Below the pieces are notes generated by a model. The model worked only from the letters and a program-made list of their open reading frames with translations. It ran no database searches and was not told where the DNA came from. Below, piece by piece: positions 15,982 through 24,699 of a DNA stretch of 43,196 bases (its first letter is position 1; every line of letters starts with the position of its first letter). Made by a program: the position numbers and the translations under genes. This stretch comes from Clostridium sp. CAG:273 (GTDB lineage Bacteria; Bacillota; Clostridia; TANB77; CAG-508): positions 144 to 43,339 of the forward strand of contig FR901477.1 of assembly GCA_000438355.1 (NCBI GenBank), read 5' to 3'.

Positions 15982-16000
15982 TGAATAAATAAAAATGATG

Positions 16001-16044
16001 TAATAATAATAAAAAGTTGGATTTTTCCAACTTTTTATTATTAT
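16001..16044 (+). terminator. Strong terminator after the glycosyltransferase
   Basis: About 20 bp: TAATAATAATAAAAAGTTGG-A pairs with TCCAACTTTTTATTATTA around TTTT. Confidence 0.9.
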
Positions 16045-16214
16045 ATTAAATTTGTAAAAATTTTAATAATTAAATTGATAGAAATCTAAATTGATAAAAA
16101 ATACAAATTTAAGCAAAGAAGGGATATAAGTAAATAGCCAAGAACAAGTATACATAATTTGTTTACTACAAGAAAAAGGAGAGCCTTGTAATTAGCATTA
16201 AAACTGAAAAAGGA

Positions 16215-16243
16215 TTGCTTTTTTTATTTAATTATGTTATAAT
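16215..16243 (+). promoter_or_regulatory. Promoter of the pyruvyl transferase operon
   Basis: TTGCTT (16215-16220), 17-nt spacer ending ATGT, TATAAT (16238-16243): a weak -35 with an extended -10. Its -35 overlaps a small AAAAAG/CTTTTT hairpin. Confidence 0.55.
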
Positions 16244-16270
16244 ACAAAAGATTGAGAAATAATATAAAAA

Positions 16271-16296
16271 GTGACAATTGTATTAATTTAATTGTC
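16271..16296 (+). repeat. Inverted repeat in the leader of the pyruvyl transferase gene
   Basis: TGACAATT and AATTGTCA are perfect 8-bp arms with a 10-nt loop just before the SD AAAGGAG. It could be an operator or an RNA hairpin near the ribosome site. Confidence 0.4.
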
Positions 16297-16314
16297 ATAT
16301 AGAAAGGAGTAATT

Positions 16315-17358
16315 ATGAAAAATGTTGGAATTGTAACTCTTTTTGGAGAATATAACTTTGGAAACAGATTGCAAAATTATGCGGTGCAACAAGTGCTGAA
16401 AAAAAACGGATTTAACACAGAGACAATAAAATATATAGGACTAGAAGATGACGTTCCCATTATTCATAATGAAAGAGATGAAAATAGATTAAATAAATTT
16501 AAAGATTTTAATAAATATATAAAATTTTCAGATGATATTATGTATAAAGAATATGATGCTCCACAGAAAATTAAAGAATGTTATGACTATATAGTATTAG
16601 GAAGCGATCAAATTTGGAATTTTACATTTGACAAAATCTTTTCAGATAAAGCATTAGGAGCTTTTGTTCCTAGTGAAAAAAGAGTTTCTTTTTCTGCTAG
16701 TTTTGGAGTGAATTATATACCTAAAGAGGGTAGCGAAGAGTATAGAATTTGTAAGGAAAATTTGAAAGATATGAAGGCCATATCTGTACGCGAATTTGCT
16801 GGAAAGGATATAGTTAAGAATCTAACTGGCAGAGATGATATAGAAGTACTAATAGACCCTACAATGATGCTTGAAAGTACTGAATGGGAAAGCGTAATGA
16901 AAAAGCCAGAAAAATTAAAAACAGATAGATTTATATTAAAAACTTTTTTAGGGAATGTTTCAAATAATGCTTGGGATGAAATGAATAGAATTGCAAAAGA
17001 AAATGACTGTGAAATTATAGATATTTCAGATAAAAATAGTCCTTATTATGATATGGGACCAGCAGAATTTTTATATTTAGAAAAAAATGCTTTTTTAGTA
17101 GCTACAGATTCTTTCCATTCATGTGTATTTGCAATACTTTTTTCAACACCATTTGTTATATTTAAAAGAGAAGATAATCAACTAGAAAGTATGTATTCAA
17201 GGATTGAAACATTATTAGAAAAATTTGAAATAGAAAATAGAATGTTTAGTGGAAAAATAACACCAGATATATTAAGCAATGATTATAAGAGAGCTCACGA
17301 AATATTAAATGGTGAAAGGAAGAATGCATATAAATTTATAACAAGAGCATTTGAATAA
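16315..17358 (+). CDS. Polysaccharide pyruvyl transferase family protein
   Basis: This 347-aa protein has the PS_pyruv_trans/WcaK layout. The N-terminus is GIVTLFGEYNFGNRLQNYAVQ (first Rossmann half), then YDYIVLGSDQIWNF and SFSASFGVNYIP. The C-terminal half has IDPTMML, and late VATDSFHSCVFAILFSTPFVIFKR with the conserved DSFHS. Enzymes of this family add pyruvate ketals to sugars of cell-wall or exopolysaccharides, or act in related sulfated or decorated glycan systems. It is followed 12 nt later by an FrhB-like gene, a common pair in bacterial polysaccharide clusters. Confidence 0.87.
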   Translation: MKNVGIVTLFGEYNFGNRLQNYAVQQVLKKNGFNTETIKYIGLEDDVPIIHNERDENRLNKFKDFNKYIKFSDDIMYKEYDAPQKIKECYDYIVLGSDQIWNFTFDKIFSDKALGAFVPSEKRVSFSASFGVNYIPKEGSEEYRICKENLKDMKAISVREFAGKDIVKNLTGRDDIEVLIDPTMMLESTEWESVMKKPEKLKTDRFILKTFLGNVSNNAWDEMNRIAKENDCEIIDISDKNSPYYDMGPAEFLYLEKNAFLVATDSFHSCVFAILFSTPFVIFKREDNQLESMYSRIETLLEKFEIENRMFSGKITPDILSNDYKRAHEILNGERKNAYKFITRAFE

Positions 17359-17370
17359 AGAGGTGTTAAT

Positions 17371-18474
17371 ATGAAAAAAATAGATACACTAGAAAAAAAG
17401 GATTGTTCAGGATGCATGGCATGTATGAATATATGTCCCAAAAACGCAATTGTGATGAAAGAAGACAAAAATGGTTTTAAATATCCTAAAATAGATGAAA
17501 AATTATGCATAGATTGTGGTTTATGCTCTAAAGCATGCCCAGTAATAAATAAACTAAAGGAAAATTTATATAATATTAAAGTTTATGCATGTAAGAATAA
17601 AGATGAAAATATAAGAAAAAAAAGTTCATCTGGAGGGTTATTTACTTTATTTGCTAAATACATTTTAGATCAAGAAGGGGTTGTATTTGGAGCAAAATAT
17701 GATGAAAATCTTAGAGTAATTCATGATTATATAGAAAAAGATGATAATATAAATGAATTTAGAGGATCTAAATATGTTCAAAGTGATATAAATAGTACAT
17801 ATGCTAAAGCAAAGAAATTTCTTTCTAATGGAAGAAAGGTACTTTTTACTGGCACACCTTGTCAAATAGAAGGATTAATTACATATTTAGGAAAGAATTA
17901 TAGTAATTTATATACACAAGATTTCATTTGTCATGGAGTACCATCTCCAAAAGTTTGGAAAAAATATTTAGATTATAAGAAAGAAAAATGTGGAGAAGAT
18001 CCTATAAAAGTAAATTTTAGAGACAAAGAAGTTTTAGGATGGAGCAATTTTCAAGTTAAATATAAATATAAAAGTAAAGATGAGATTGTTCACCATGATG
18101 ATGATTATTATATGAATTTCTTTTTAAGAAATTATGATTTGAGAGAATCTTGCTATAATTGTCATTTTAAGAAAATTCGCAGAAATTCTGATTTAACAAT
18201 AGCAGATTTTTGGGGAATAAATGAAATTTTACCAGAATTTAACGATGAAAAGGGAATATCTTCATTAATTATAAATTCAAATAAAGGGCAAGAAATTTTC
18301 GATAATATAAAATCTAGGATAGACTTTGTAGAAGTGAGTATAGAAGATATAATAAAACATAATTCACCATTATATGTTTCAGTGCCATATAATGAAAAAA
18401 GGGAAAAGTTTTTTGATTATTTGGATAATTATAATTTTGAAGATATAATAAACGAATTTTTAGAAAACAAATAG
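17371..18474 (+). CDS. FrhB/F420H2-dehydrogenase-beta-like iron-sulfur flavoprotein
   Basis: This 367-aa protein starts with two [4Fe-4S] ferredoxin motifs (CSGCMACMNICP, CIDCGLCSKACP). The FrhB_FdhB beta-subunit fold follows, with KSSSGGLFTLFA, GAKYDENL, FTGTPCQIEGL and DFICHGVPSPKVW. A late cysteine pair sits in SCYNCHFK. Nothing points to F420 itself; in non-methanogens these proteins sit in surface-polysaccharide loci beside pyruvyl transferases, as here. A redox step in sugar modification is inferred. RBS GAGGTG. Confidence 0.85.
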   Translation: MKKIDTLEKKDCSGCMACMNICPKNAIVMKEDKNGFKYPKIDEKLCIDCGLCSKACPVINKLKENLYNIKVYACKNKDENIRKKSSSGGLFTLFAKYILDQEGVVFGAKYDENLRVIHDYIEKDDNINEFRGSKYVQSDINSTYAKAKKFLSNGRKVLFTGTPCQIEGLITYLGKNYSNLYTQDFICHGVPSPKVWKKYLDYKKEKCGEDPIKVNFRDKEVLGWSNFQVKYKYKSKDEIVHHDDDYYMNFFLRNYDLRESCYNCHFKKIRRNSDLTIADFWGINEILPEFNDEKGISSLIINSNKGQEIFDNIKSRIDFVEVSIEDIIKHNSPLYVSVPYNEKREKFFDYLDNYNFEDIINEFLENK

Positions 18475-18490
18475 GAAAGAAGGTATAAAG

Positions 18491-19360
18491 GTGAAAATTA
18501 GCCATAAAAAACAAAAATATATAGGAAATGTATTAAAAATTTTACAAGGTTTTAAAATTAAATTACCAGAAGAAACAATAGATAAAATAATAAATGATAA
18601 TTGCTCAATAACAAGATTTGGCGATGGAGAATTTGATATGATTTTAGGTAAAGGAATGAAATATCAAACATATAATGAGCAATTAGGAAGAAGGTTGGAG
18701 CAAGTTCTAAAAAGTAATGAGGAAAAGCTACTTATAGGAATAAATAATGTAATTGACTTAAAATATTCAGAAAATTACAATGATTTTGCTAATAACTTTT
18801 GGAAAGGATGGCTACGCAGTAATAAATTTAAGCTATTAAAGTTATTATCTAAAAATAAACAATATTATTCGTCAAACATTACTAGATTTTATATAGATTA
18901 TAAAGATAAAACTAATGTAAAAAAATATGTGGAAAAGCTAAGAGGTATATGGGACAAAAAGGATATTTTAATAGTTGAAGGAGAATATAGTAGATTAGGA
19001 GTAGGAAATGATTTATTTGACAATGCAAATTCTATAGAAAGAATTATATGTCCTTCAGAAAATGCTTATGATATATATGATAAAATACTTTCAGAAACTA
19101 AGAAATATGGAGAAAATAAGTTAATCCTTTTAGCTGTAGGGCCTACTGCAACCATATTGGCTTATGATTTATATGAAGCAGGTTTTAGGGTTATTGACAT
19201 TGGACATGTTGATATAGAATATGAATGGTTTCTAAGAAAGGCAACTGAAAAAATAAAAATAGAAACAAAATATGTTACAGAAGTAAAAGACGGAGAAAAT
19301 AACATACAAGATATCAGTGATGAAAAGTATGAGAAAGAGATTGTTTCTAAAATTCTATAA
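18491..19360 (+). CDS. GT-D fold glycosyltransferase (DUF1792-like)
   Basis: This 289-aa protein starts at GTG after GAAGGTATAAAG, 16 nt past the FrhB-like gene. Its key signature is SITRFGDGEFDMILGKG (about 38-54), the RFGDGE motif of the GT-D glycosyltransferases first found in streptococcal adhesin glycosylation. Later features are WLRSNKF, VEGEYSRLGVGNDLFDNA, CPSENAYDIYDKI and LLAVGPTATILAYDLYEAGFRVIDIGHVD, which fit that family. It probably transfers a sugar to a glycan or glycoprotein made by this cluster. Confidence 0.82.
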   Translation: MKISHKKQKYIGNVLKILQGFKIKLPEETIDKIINDNCSITRFGDGEFDMILGKGMKYQTYNEQLGRRLEQVLKSNEEKLLIGINNVIDLKYSENYNDFANNFWKGWLRSNKFKLLKLLSKNKQYYSSNITRFYIDYKDKTNVKKYVEKLRGIWDKKDILIVEGEYSRLGVGNDLFDNANSIERIICPSENAYDIYDKILSETKKYGENKLILLAVGPTATILAYDLYEAGFRVIDIGHVDIEYEWFLRKATEKIKIETKYVTEVKDGENNIQDISDEKYEKEIVSKIL

Positions 19361-19367
19361 TATAAAA

Positions 19368-19396
19368 TTTACAAAAATATAAATATATGTTATAAT
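19368..19396 (+). promoter_or_regulatory. Sigma-A promoter of pth-rng
   Basis: TTTACA (19368-19373), 17-nt spacer ending ATGT, TATAAT (19391-19396), only a few bases after the GT-D gene. It has an extended -10. Confidence 0.78.
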
Positions 19397-19444
19397 TTCA
19401 AACAGTTTTAAACTATAATAACATTTGACAAAAAGAGGTTAAAA

Positions 19445-20002
19445 ATGTATTTAATAGTAGGTCTCGGAAACCCAGGAAAAGAGTATGAAAATACAAGGCA
19501 TAATATGGGGTTTAAAGTATTAAATAAATTATCAAAAAAATATAATATACCTATTACCAAGAGTAAATTTAATGGAAAATACGGTACAGGGATAATAGAA
19601 AATGAAAAAGTAATTTTATTAGAGCCACAAACATATATGAACCTTAGTGGAGAAGCTATAAGGCCAATGCTAGATTTTTATAAAGTGGATTATTCAAATT
19701 TACTTGTTATTTATGATGATATAGATGTAGAACCAGGCAAAGTAAAAATTAGAACAAAAGGTGGACCTGGTACGCATAATGGAATGAAGTCTGTTGTAAA
19801 AGAAATAGGAACAGAAGAATTTCCAAGAATAAGAGTTGGTATAGGACAGCCTATAATAAAACTTGCCATGATAGATTATGTTATAGGATATGTTCCAGAA
19901 GAAGAATTAACAATATTAGAAGAAGGTATAGAAAAAGCAGAAAAAGCTATAGAAGAAATTTTAAAACATGGAATAAATTATGCAATGAATAAGTTTAATT
20001 AA
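19445..20002 (+). CDS. pth: Peptidyl-tRNA hydrolase
   Basis: This 185-aa protein is of standard length. It carries GLGNPGKEYENTRHNMGF with the catalytic histidine H19, then QTYMNLSGEA, the LVIYDDIDVEPGKVKIR strand with the conserved aspartate, and GGPGTHNGMKSV. It frees tRNA from stalled peptidyl-tRNAs. A TATA-type promoter precedes it and the RNase gene follows within 24 nt. Confidence 0.97.
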   Translation: MYLIVGLGNPGKEYENTRHNMGFKVLNKLSKKYNIPITKSKFNGKYGTGIIENEKVILLEPQTYMNLSGEAIRPMLDFYKVDYSNLLVIYDDIDVEPGKVKIRTKGGPGTHNGMKSVVKEIGTEEFPRIRVGIGQPIIKLAMIDYVIGYVPEEELTILEEGIEKAEKAIEEILKHGINYAMNKFN

Positions 20003-20025
20003 GCTTATTATAAGAGAGGATTTGT

Positions 20026-21225
20026 ATGCAAGAATTAATTATAAACAGTGATGGAGTATATAAACAAATAGCACTCGTAGAAAATGGTAAGTTAGTAGAA
20101 AGATATGAAGAAAGACCAGATATGCATAGATTAGAAGGGAATATTTACCTTGGAAGAGTAGAAAATGTATTACAAGGAATGCAAGCTGCATTTGTAAATA
20201 TAGGTGAAGAAAAAAATACATTTATGCATATAAAAGATGTTATTCCTAAAGTTAGTAATGAAACTGGAAATAAAAATGAATTATTAAGTAAATATGACAT
20301 AAAAGATTATATAAGGGTAGGTATGCCAATTTTAGTACAAGTAAAAAAAGATAGTACAAATAAAAAAGGTGCAAGAGTATCTACTAATATTAGTTTACCT
20401 GGAAGATTTGTAGTGCTTTTACCAGATACTAATTTTATTACAATTTCTAAAAAAATAACTGACCTTAATAAAAGAAAAGAATTGCAAAAAATAGTTCAAG
20501 AAGAATTACCAAAAAATTATGGAGCAATTGTTAGAACATCTGCAGAAAATAAAGATATAGAATTTATAAAAAGAGATATAAAAAGTTTAGTTAAATTATG
20601 GGAATTAATACAAGAAAATTTTACAAATATTAAAAAAGAAAAAAATATAGAACCAACTTTAATATACGAAAATGAAGGAATTATAGGAAAGCTATTAACA
20701 GATTTAATAGATCAAAATTTAGAAAGAATAGTAACAAATGATATAGAAATACATGAAAAAATTTCAAATATATTAGAGCAGTCTGGAGCAAGTAATATTA
20801 AATTAGAATTAAGAAAACAAGCAAATATATTAGATTTGTATGACTTACAAAGTCAAATAGAAAAAGCAAGAAGTAGAAAAATATGGCTTAGATGTGGCGG
20901 ATTTATTACAATAGACAAAACAGAAGCTTTAACTGCAATAGATGTAAATTCTGGAAAATATATTGGTGGAAAGGATTTAGAACAAACAGTATATAGAGTA
21001 AATAAAGAAGCTACTATAGAAATTGCAAAACAGCTAAGATTAAGAGATATTGGTGGAATTATTATTATAGATTATATAGATATGGAAAAAGATGAAACAA
21101 AAAATAAAATACTAGAAGAGTTAAATGAATGTTTAAAAAAGGACAGGTCCAAGAATCAAATTATTGGATTTACTCCTTTAGATTTATTAGAAATGACAAG
21201 AAAACATATGTGTAGTAATGATTAA
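20026..21225 (+). CDS. rng: RNase E/G family ribonuclease lacking the zinc-link and small domain
   Basis: This 399-aa protein contains an S1 RNA-binding domain (about 35-120, GNIYLGRVENVLQGMQAAFVNIG), the 5'-sensor/RNase H region, and the DNase I-like catalytic domain. The acidic residues of that domain are D306 (TAIDVNSG) and D349 (IIIDYIDME), at almost the same spacing as D303/D346 of E. coli RNase E. It stops at EMTRKHMCSND, just before the CPxCxG zinc-link and small domain that tetramerise RNase E/G. A terminator starts only 2 bases before the end of the stop codon, so the short form looks genuine rather than a recent frameshift. It acts in RNA processing and decay. Confidence 0.88.
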   Translation: MQELIINSDGVYKQIALVENGKLVERYEERPDMHRLEGNIYLGRVENVLQGMQAAFVNIGEEKNTFMHIKDVIPKVSNETGNKNELLSKYDIKDYIRVGMPILVQVKKDSTNKKGARVSTNISLPGRFVVLLPDTNFITISKKITDLNKRKELQKIVQEELPKNYGAIVRTSAENKDIEFIKRDIKSLVKLWELIQENFTNIKKEKNIEPTLIYENEGIIGKLLTDLIDQNLERIVTNDIEIHEKISNILEQSGASNIKLELRKQANILDLYDLQSQIEKARSRKIWLRCGGFITIDKTEALTAIDVNSGKYIGGKDLEQTVYRVNKEATIEIAKQLRLRDIGGIIIIDYIDMEKDETKNKILEELNECLKKDRSKNQIIGFTPLDLLEMTRKHMCSND

Positions 21226-21266
21226 AAGCAAATTTAGACCGTATGGTCTACAATTTGCTTTTTTTT
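21224..21266 (+). terminator. Terminator overlapping the rng stop codon
   Basis: AAGCAAATT-t-AGACC pairs with GGTCT-ac-AATTTGCTT around GTAT, followed by T8. Confidence 0.92.
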
Positions 21267-21414
21267 GAAATAGGCTATAAAATGGATAAAGTAATTTTGA
21301 CATAAATTTGAATTTATAAATTATTTAAAGTTATATAAAAATAACCAAAAATAAATTATATATAATTTAAATCTTATATCAAAAAAATATAAATGAAAGG
21401 AACGAAGAAGTTCT

Positions 21415-23256
21415 ATGAAAAAGAATAAAAGAAAAATTTATGAAGGTGAAGTTTTAAAAGATTACAGAGAGCTAGTAGACAGATATAAAACTAGATATGC
21501 TAATAATATTGCATTTGAGTACAAAAAAGAAGTGCATGATAAAGAACATATAAAAATAACATATGCAGAATTTGCAAGAGACATAGAAGCATTAGGGTCT
21601 GGATTACTTACTTTAGATTTCATAAATAAAAGAGTTGCAATAATATCTCCAAATAGGTATGAATGGTGCACTAGTTATTTAGCTGTTGGAACAGCAGGAC
21701 TTACAGTAGTTCCATTAGATAAGTCATTACCAAATAATGAAATAGAAAGTCTAATTGTAAGAAGCAAAGTAGAAGCAGTTATATTTGATAAAAAGTATGC
21801 AGAAGTATTTAATAAGATAAAACAAGAAGAAACATCTAATTTGAAATATTATATTTGTATGGATAACTTAGAAGATTTTACAAAGTATGGAGATATTTTA
21901 AATAAAGGAAAAAAACTATTGGATTTATGCATAACAGAACAAAATGTTATTAATAAAAAAAATAATAATTTAGAAAATAGTAAAGAAAACAAAAATGAAG
22001 TAAAAGATAGCAAATTAAAAAGCAAATTAGATGGAGAACTTAATAATGTAAATAAATATTTAAATGTTAAATTAAATCCGAATGAAATTTCTATTATTTT
22101 ATTTACATCTGGAACGACATCAATAGCAAAGGCAGTAGCCTTATCTCAGTCTAATATTTGTGCAGATATTACAGCTTTAAGTCAAATTGCAAAAATATAT
22201 GAGACAGATAGATTTTTATCATTTTTGCCATTACACCATACTTTTGAGTCAACAACTACTTTTTTATATGGAACATCATGTGGAATTACAATAGTATTTT
22301 GTGATGGATTAAAATATATACAAAAAAATTTGAAGGAATTTAATATAACAGGTTTTGTTTGTGTTCCATTAATGTTAGAAATAATGTACAAAAAAATGAT
22401 GAAAACAATTGAAGAACAAGGAAAATCAAAGCTTGTTAATACTATGAGAAAAGTAACAAGAGGACTATTAAAAATAAAAATAGATGTAAGAAGAAAAGTA
22501 TTTAAACAAATTTTGGAGGCATTAGGACCAAATTTGAGGATGTTTATATCTGGTGGAGCTGCAATAAGCGTAGATGCGATAAAAGCTTTTAGAGATATAG
22601 GTATTAATCTTTTACAAGGATATGGACTAACAGAAACATCACCAGTTCTTGCAGGAGAAAATGATAAATATAAAAGAGATGGTTCAGTAGGCTTTGCTCT
22701 TCCAGGAATAGAAATAAAAATAGATAATCCAAATAATGAAGGAATAGGAGAAATAATTGCTAAAGGGCCAATAATAATGCATAAATATCTAGATAATGAA
22801 GAAGCAACAAAAGAAGTTTTAAAAGACGGATGGTTTTATACAGGAGACCTTGGTAAATTTGACAAAGACGGTTTTTTATTTGTAACTGGAAGAAAAAAGT
22901 ATGTTATTGTATTAAAAAATGGTAAAAATATATTTCCAGAAGAATTAGAAATATTAATAAATAAATTAGATTATGTGTCAGAATGTATGGTGTTTGGTAA
23001 ACCAGATAAAGAAGATGATTTAAAAATATGTGCTAAAATTGTGTATAATAAAGAAATAATGGAACAATTATATCCTAATAAAAATAAACAAGAATACCAT
23101 AATATAATTTGGCAAGATATTCGTAACAATATAAATAAACAAATGCCAGCATATAAATATATTAGAGAAATAATAGTGACAGATGAACCTCTTATAAAAA
23201 CTACAACTCAAAAAGTAAAACGTAATGCAGAAATGGAAAAAATTTTGAGCATTTAA
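21415..23256 (+). CDS. AMP-forming acyl-CoA synthetase, paralog 1
   Basis: This 613-aa ANL-family enzyme resembles long-chain fatty-acid CoA ligases. It has the P-loop LFTSGTTSIAKAVALS, GYGLTETSPV, the hinge motif DGWFYTGDLGKFDKDGFLFVTGRKK, and a C-terminal catalytic-lysine region TTTQKVKRN. Residues about 180-215 are a Lys/Asn-rich insertion absent from paralog 2 at 40464. It would activate a fatty acid as acyl-AMP, then acyl-CoA. The GGA-to-ATG distance is rather long and a 4-bp GAAC/GTTC stem could form between them. Confidence 0.88.
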   Translation: MKKNKRKIYEGEVLKDYRELVDRYKTRYANNIAFEYKKEVHDKEHIKITYAEFARDIEALGSGLLTLDFINKRVAIISPNRYEWCTSYLAVGTAGLTVVPLDKSLPNNEIESLIVRSKVEAVIFDKKYAEVFNKIKQEETSNLKYYICMDNLEDFTKYGDILNKGKKLLDLCITEQNVINKKNNNLENSKENKNEVKDSKLKSKLDGELNNVNKYLNVKLNPNEISIILFTSGTTSIAKAVALSQSNICADITALSQIAKIYETDRFLSFLPLHHTFESTTTFLYGTSCGITIVFCDGLKYIQKNLKEFNITGFVCVPLMLEIMYKKMMKTIEEQGKSKLVNTMRKVTRGLLKIKIDVRRKVFKQILEALGPNLRMFISGGAAISVDAIKAFRDIGINLLQGYGLTETSPVLAGENDKYKRDGSVGFALPGIEIKIDNPNNEGIGEIIAKGPIIMHKYLDNEEATKEVLKDGWFYTGDLGKFDKDGFLFVTGRKKYVIVLKNGKNIFPEELEILINKLDYVSECMVFGKPDKEDDLKICAKIVYNKEIMEQLYPNKNKQEYHNIIWQDIRNNINKQMPAYKYIREIIVTDEPLIKTTTQKVKRNAEMEKILSI

Positions 23257-23276
23257 ATAAAAACCTAAAAATACCA

Positions 23277-23305
23277 TTTACTTATTTTTTGTAATATGTT
23301 AAATT
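23277..23305 (+). promoter_or_regulatory. Promoter of the CapA-like gene
   Basis: TTTACT (23277-23282), 17-nt spacer ending ATGT, TAAATT (23300-23305). It begins about 20 nt after the synthetase stop. Confidence 0.55.
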
Positions 23306-23336
23306 ATTAGTATAGTAATTATTTGGAGGAAAAGAA

Positions 23337-24599
23337 ATGCCAAAAGACAGAAGAAAAGATAAAAGGAAAATTACAAGAATTAAAGATTTACTAACAATGA
23401 GAAACTTTTTAATTATTGTAGCAATTTTAACAGCAATTATATGTATTTCAAGTGGAATTATGTTTTACAGAAATTATCAAGATAAGCAATTACTTGCTAA
23501 GCAAAAAGAGGAGTTAGATAAGCAAATAGAGTCCATTTTTACAGAGACATTAAATAATATTTCATCAACAAATGAAGAAGTAAATAAAATGGATAAGTTA
23601 GTAAGAATTTCTACTGTAGGAGATATATTATGTGGCGACGAAATGCTTATGGACGCTAAAAATAAGGACAATAGTTATGACTTTAATAGTATATTTAAAA
23701 ATATAAATCCATTTATAGAAAGAAGTGACCTAGTAATAGGTACAATGGAAACTAATTTTACAAATGCTCAATTTTCTGGATATAATAAATCAAATTCGCC
23801 AAGGGAATTTGCAATGGCAGTAAAGAAAGCAGGTATAAATGTAGTAAGTTTAGCACATAATCATGCTTTAGATTATGGAATAAATGGACTAAAAGACACA
23901 AAAAAGTATTTGCAAGAAATGAATTATGATGTTTTAGGAGATAGACTTGAAGAAAATAATATATTAATAAAAGATGTAAATGGCGTAAAAATTGCATTTT
24001 TAGCATATACATATGGAGTAAATGAAGAGCAGAGTAAAACAAGCAAAGAGCTAGAGACCGTAAACATTTTTAGTGAAGAGCAAGCAAAAAAAGACATAGA
24101 ATATGCAAAACAAAAATCAGATACAATTTGTGTGTTAATGCATTGGGGAGATATGTATTCAAACGAAGTAAGTGAAGGACAAAGAAAAATTGCCGATTTT
24201 TTAGTAGATAATGGAGTAACTTTAATAATAGGAACACATCCTGCAACTGTTCAGCCAATGGAAATAAGACAAAATAAAGAAGGAAAAAATGTCTTAGTAG
24301 CATATTCTTTAGGAAATTTTTGTTCATCAATTGTAGAAGATAATGCAAAAGTAGAATTAATTTTAAACATAGAACTTAGAAAAAGTGGAGAAACTGGTGA
24401 GGTTTTTTTAAGAAAAGTGGATTATACTCCTTTATATATGCTAGATAATGGTACAGCATCAGAAAATAGGTATGAAATAATAGATATGAAAAATGCTGCA
24501 TTCCAATATGCAAGTGGAAAAGGAACAATAACAAGAAATACGTATAACAAATTAATAAGTGGACTTGATTTATTAGAAAATGTATTAAAACAAGAATAA
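23337..24599 (+). CDS. CapA/PgsA-family metallophosphatase-like membrane protein
   Basis: This 420-aa protein has a basic N-terminus, one membrane helix (about 22-43), a short coiled stretch, then an extracellular CapA domain. Metal-site motifs are TVGDILCGDEM, ETNFTNAQ, SLAHNHALDYG, LMHWGDMY and GTHPATVQP. CapA proteins belong to the poly-gamma-glutamate capsule machinery in Bacillus, but many clostridial members stand alone without CapB/CapC, as here, so capsule synthesis is not implied. RBS GGAGG. Confidence 0.87.
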   Translation: MPKDRRKDKRKITRIKDLLTMRNFLIIVAILTAIICISSGIMFYRNYQDKQLLAKQKEELDKQIESIFTETLNNISSTNEEVNKMDKLVRISTVGDILCGDEMLMDAKNKDNSYDFNSIFKNINPFIERSDLVIGTMETNFTNAQFSGYNKSNSPREFAMAVKKAGINVVSLAHNHALDYGINGLKDTKKYLQEMNYDVLGDRLEENNILIKDVNGVKIAFLAYTYGVNEEQSKTSKELETVNIFSEEQAKKDIEYAKQKSDTICVLMHWGDMYSNEVSEGQRKIADFLVDNGVTLIIGTHPATVQPMEIRQNKEGKNVLVAYSLGNFCSSIVEDNAKVELILNIELRKSGETGEVFLRKVDYTPLYMLDNGTASENRYEIIDMKNAAFQYASGKGTITRNTYNKLISGLDLLENVLKQE

Positions 24600-24613
24600 A
24601 GTACTTAAAATGT

Positions 24614-24649
24614 AAAGTAACCTAAGATAAAATATTTAAAGGTTACTTT
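24614..24649 (+). terminator. Terminator after the CapA-like gene
   Basis: AAAGTAACCT pairs with AGGTTACTTT, with a 16-nt loop, 14 nt past the stop. A TATAAT at 24668-24673 with TGA before it may be the rimO -10 box. Confidence 0.65.
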
Positions 24650-24699
24650 ATATTTATAATTAAATGATATAATAAATAGTATAAAAAAGAGGTGTAAAA

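Larger units (their letters stand above)
15982..16314. other. Spacer before the pyruvyl transferase gene: terminator, unassigned leader, promoter
   Basis: It holds the terminator at 16001-16044 and an AT-rich stretch, followed by a partly structured segment (about 16100-16215) with GCCAAGAACAAG and a stem TACAAG/CTTGTA around AAAAAGGAGAGC. I could not match this to any riboswitch or small RNA I know. A promoter (16215-16243) and a TGACAATT/AATTGTCA repeat precede the next gene. Confidence 0.4.

Noticed and set aside
16100..16215. Riboswitch or small RNA before the pyruvyl transferase gene
   Set aside because: It has some complementarity but no match to a class I can recognise; left as an unassigned spacer.
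16271..16296. Split ribosome site before the pyruvyl transferase
   Set aside because: The inverted repeat lies upstream of a normal SD, not between SD and start.
21395..21417. Sixth hairpin-type start at the acyl-CoA synthetase
   Set aside because: The stem is only 4-5 bp and overlaps the SD, and the normal spacing (about 14 nt) is only slightly long.
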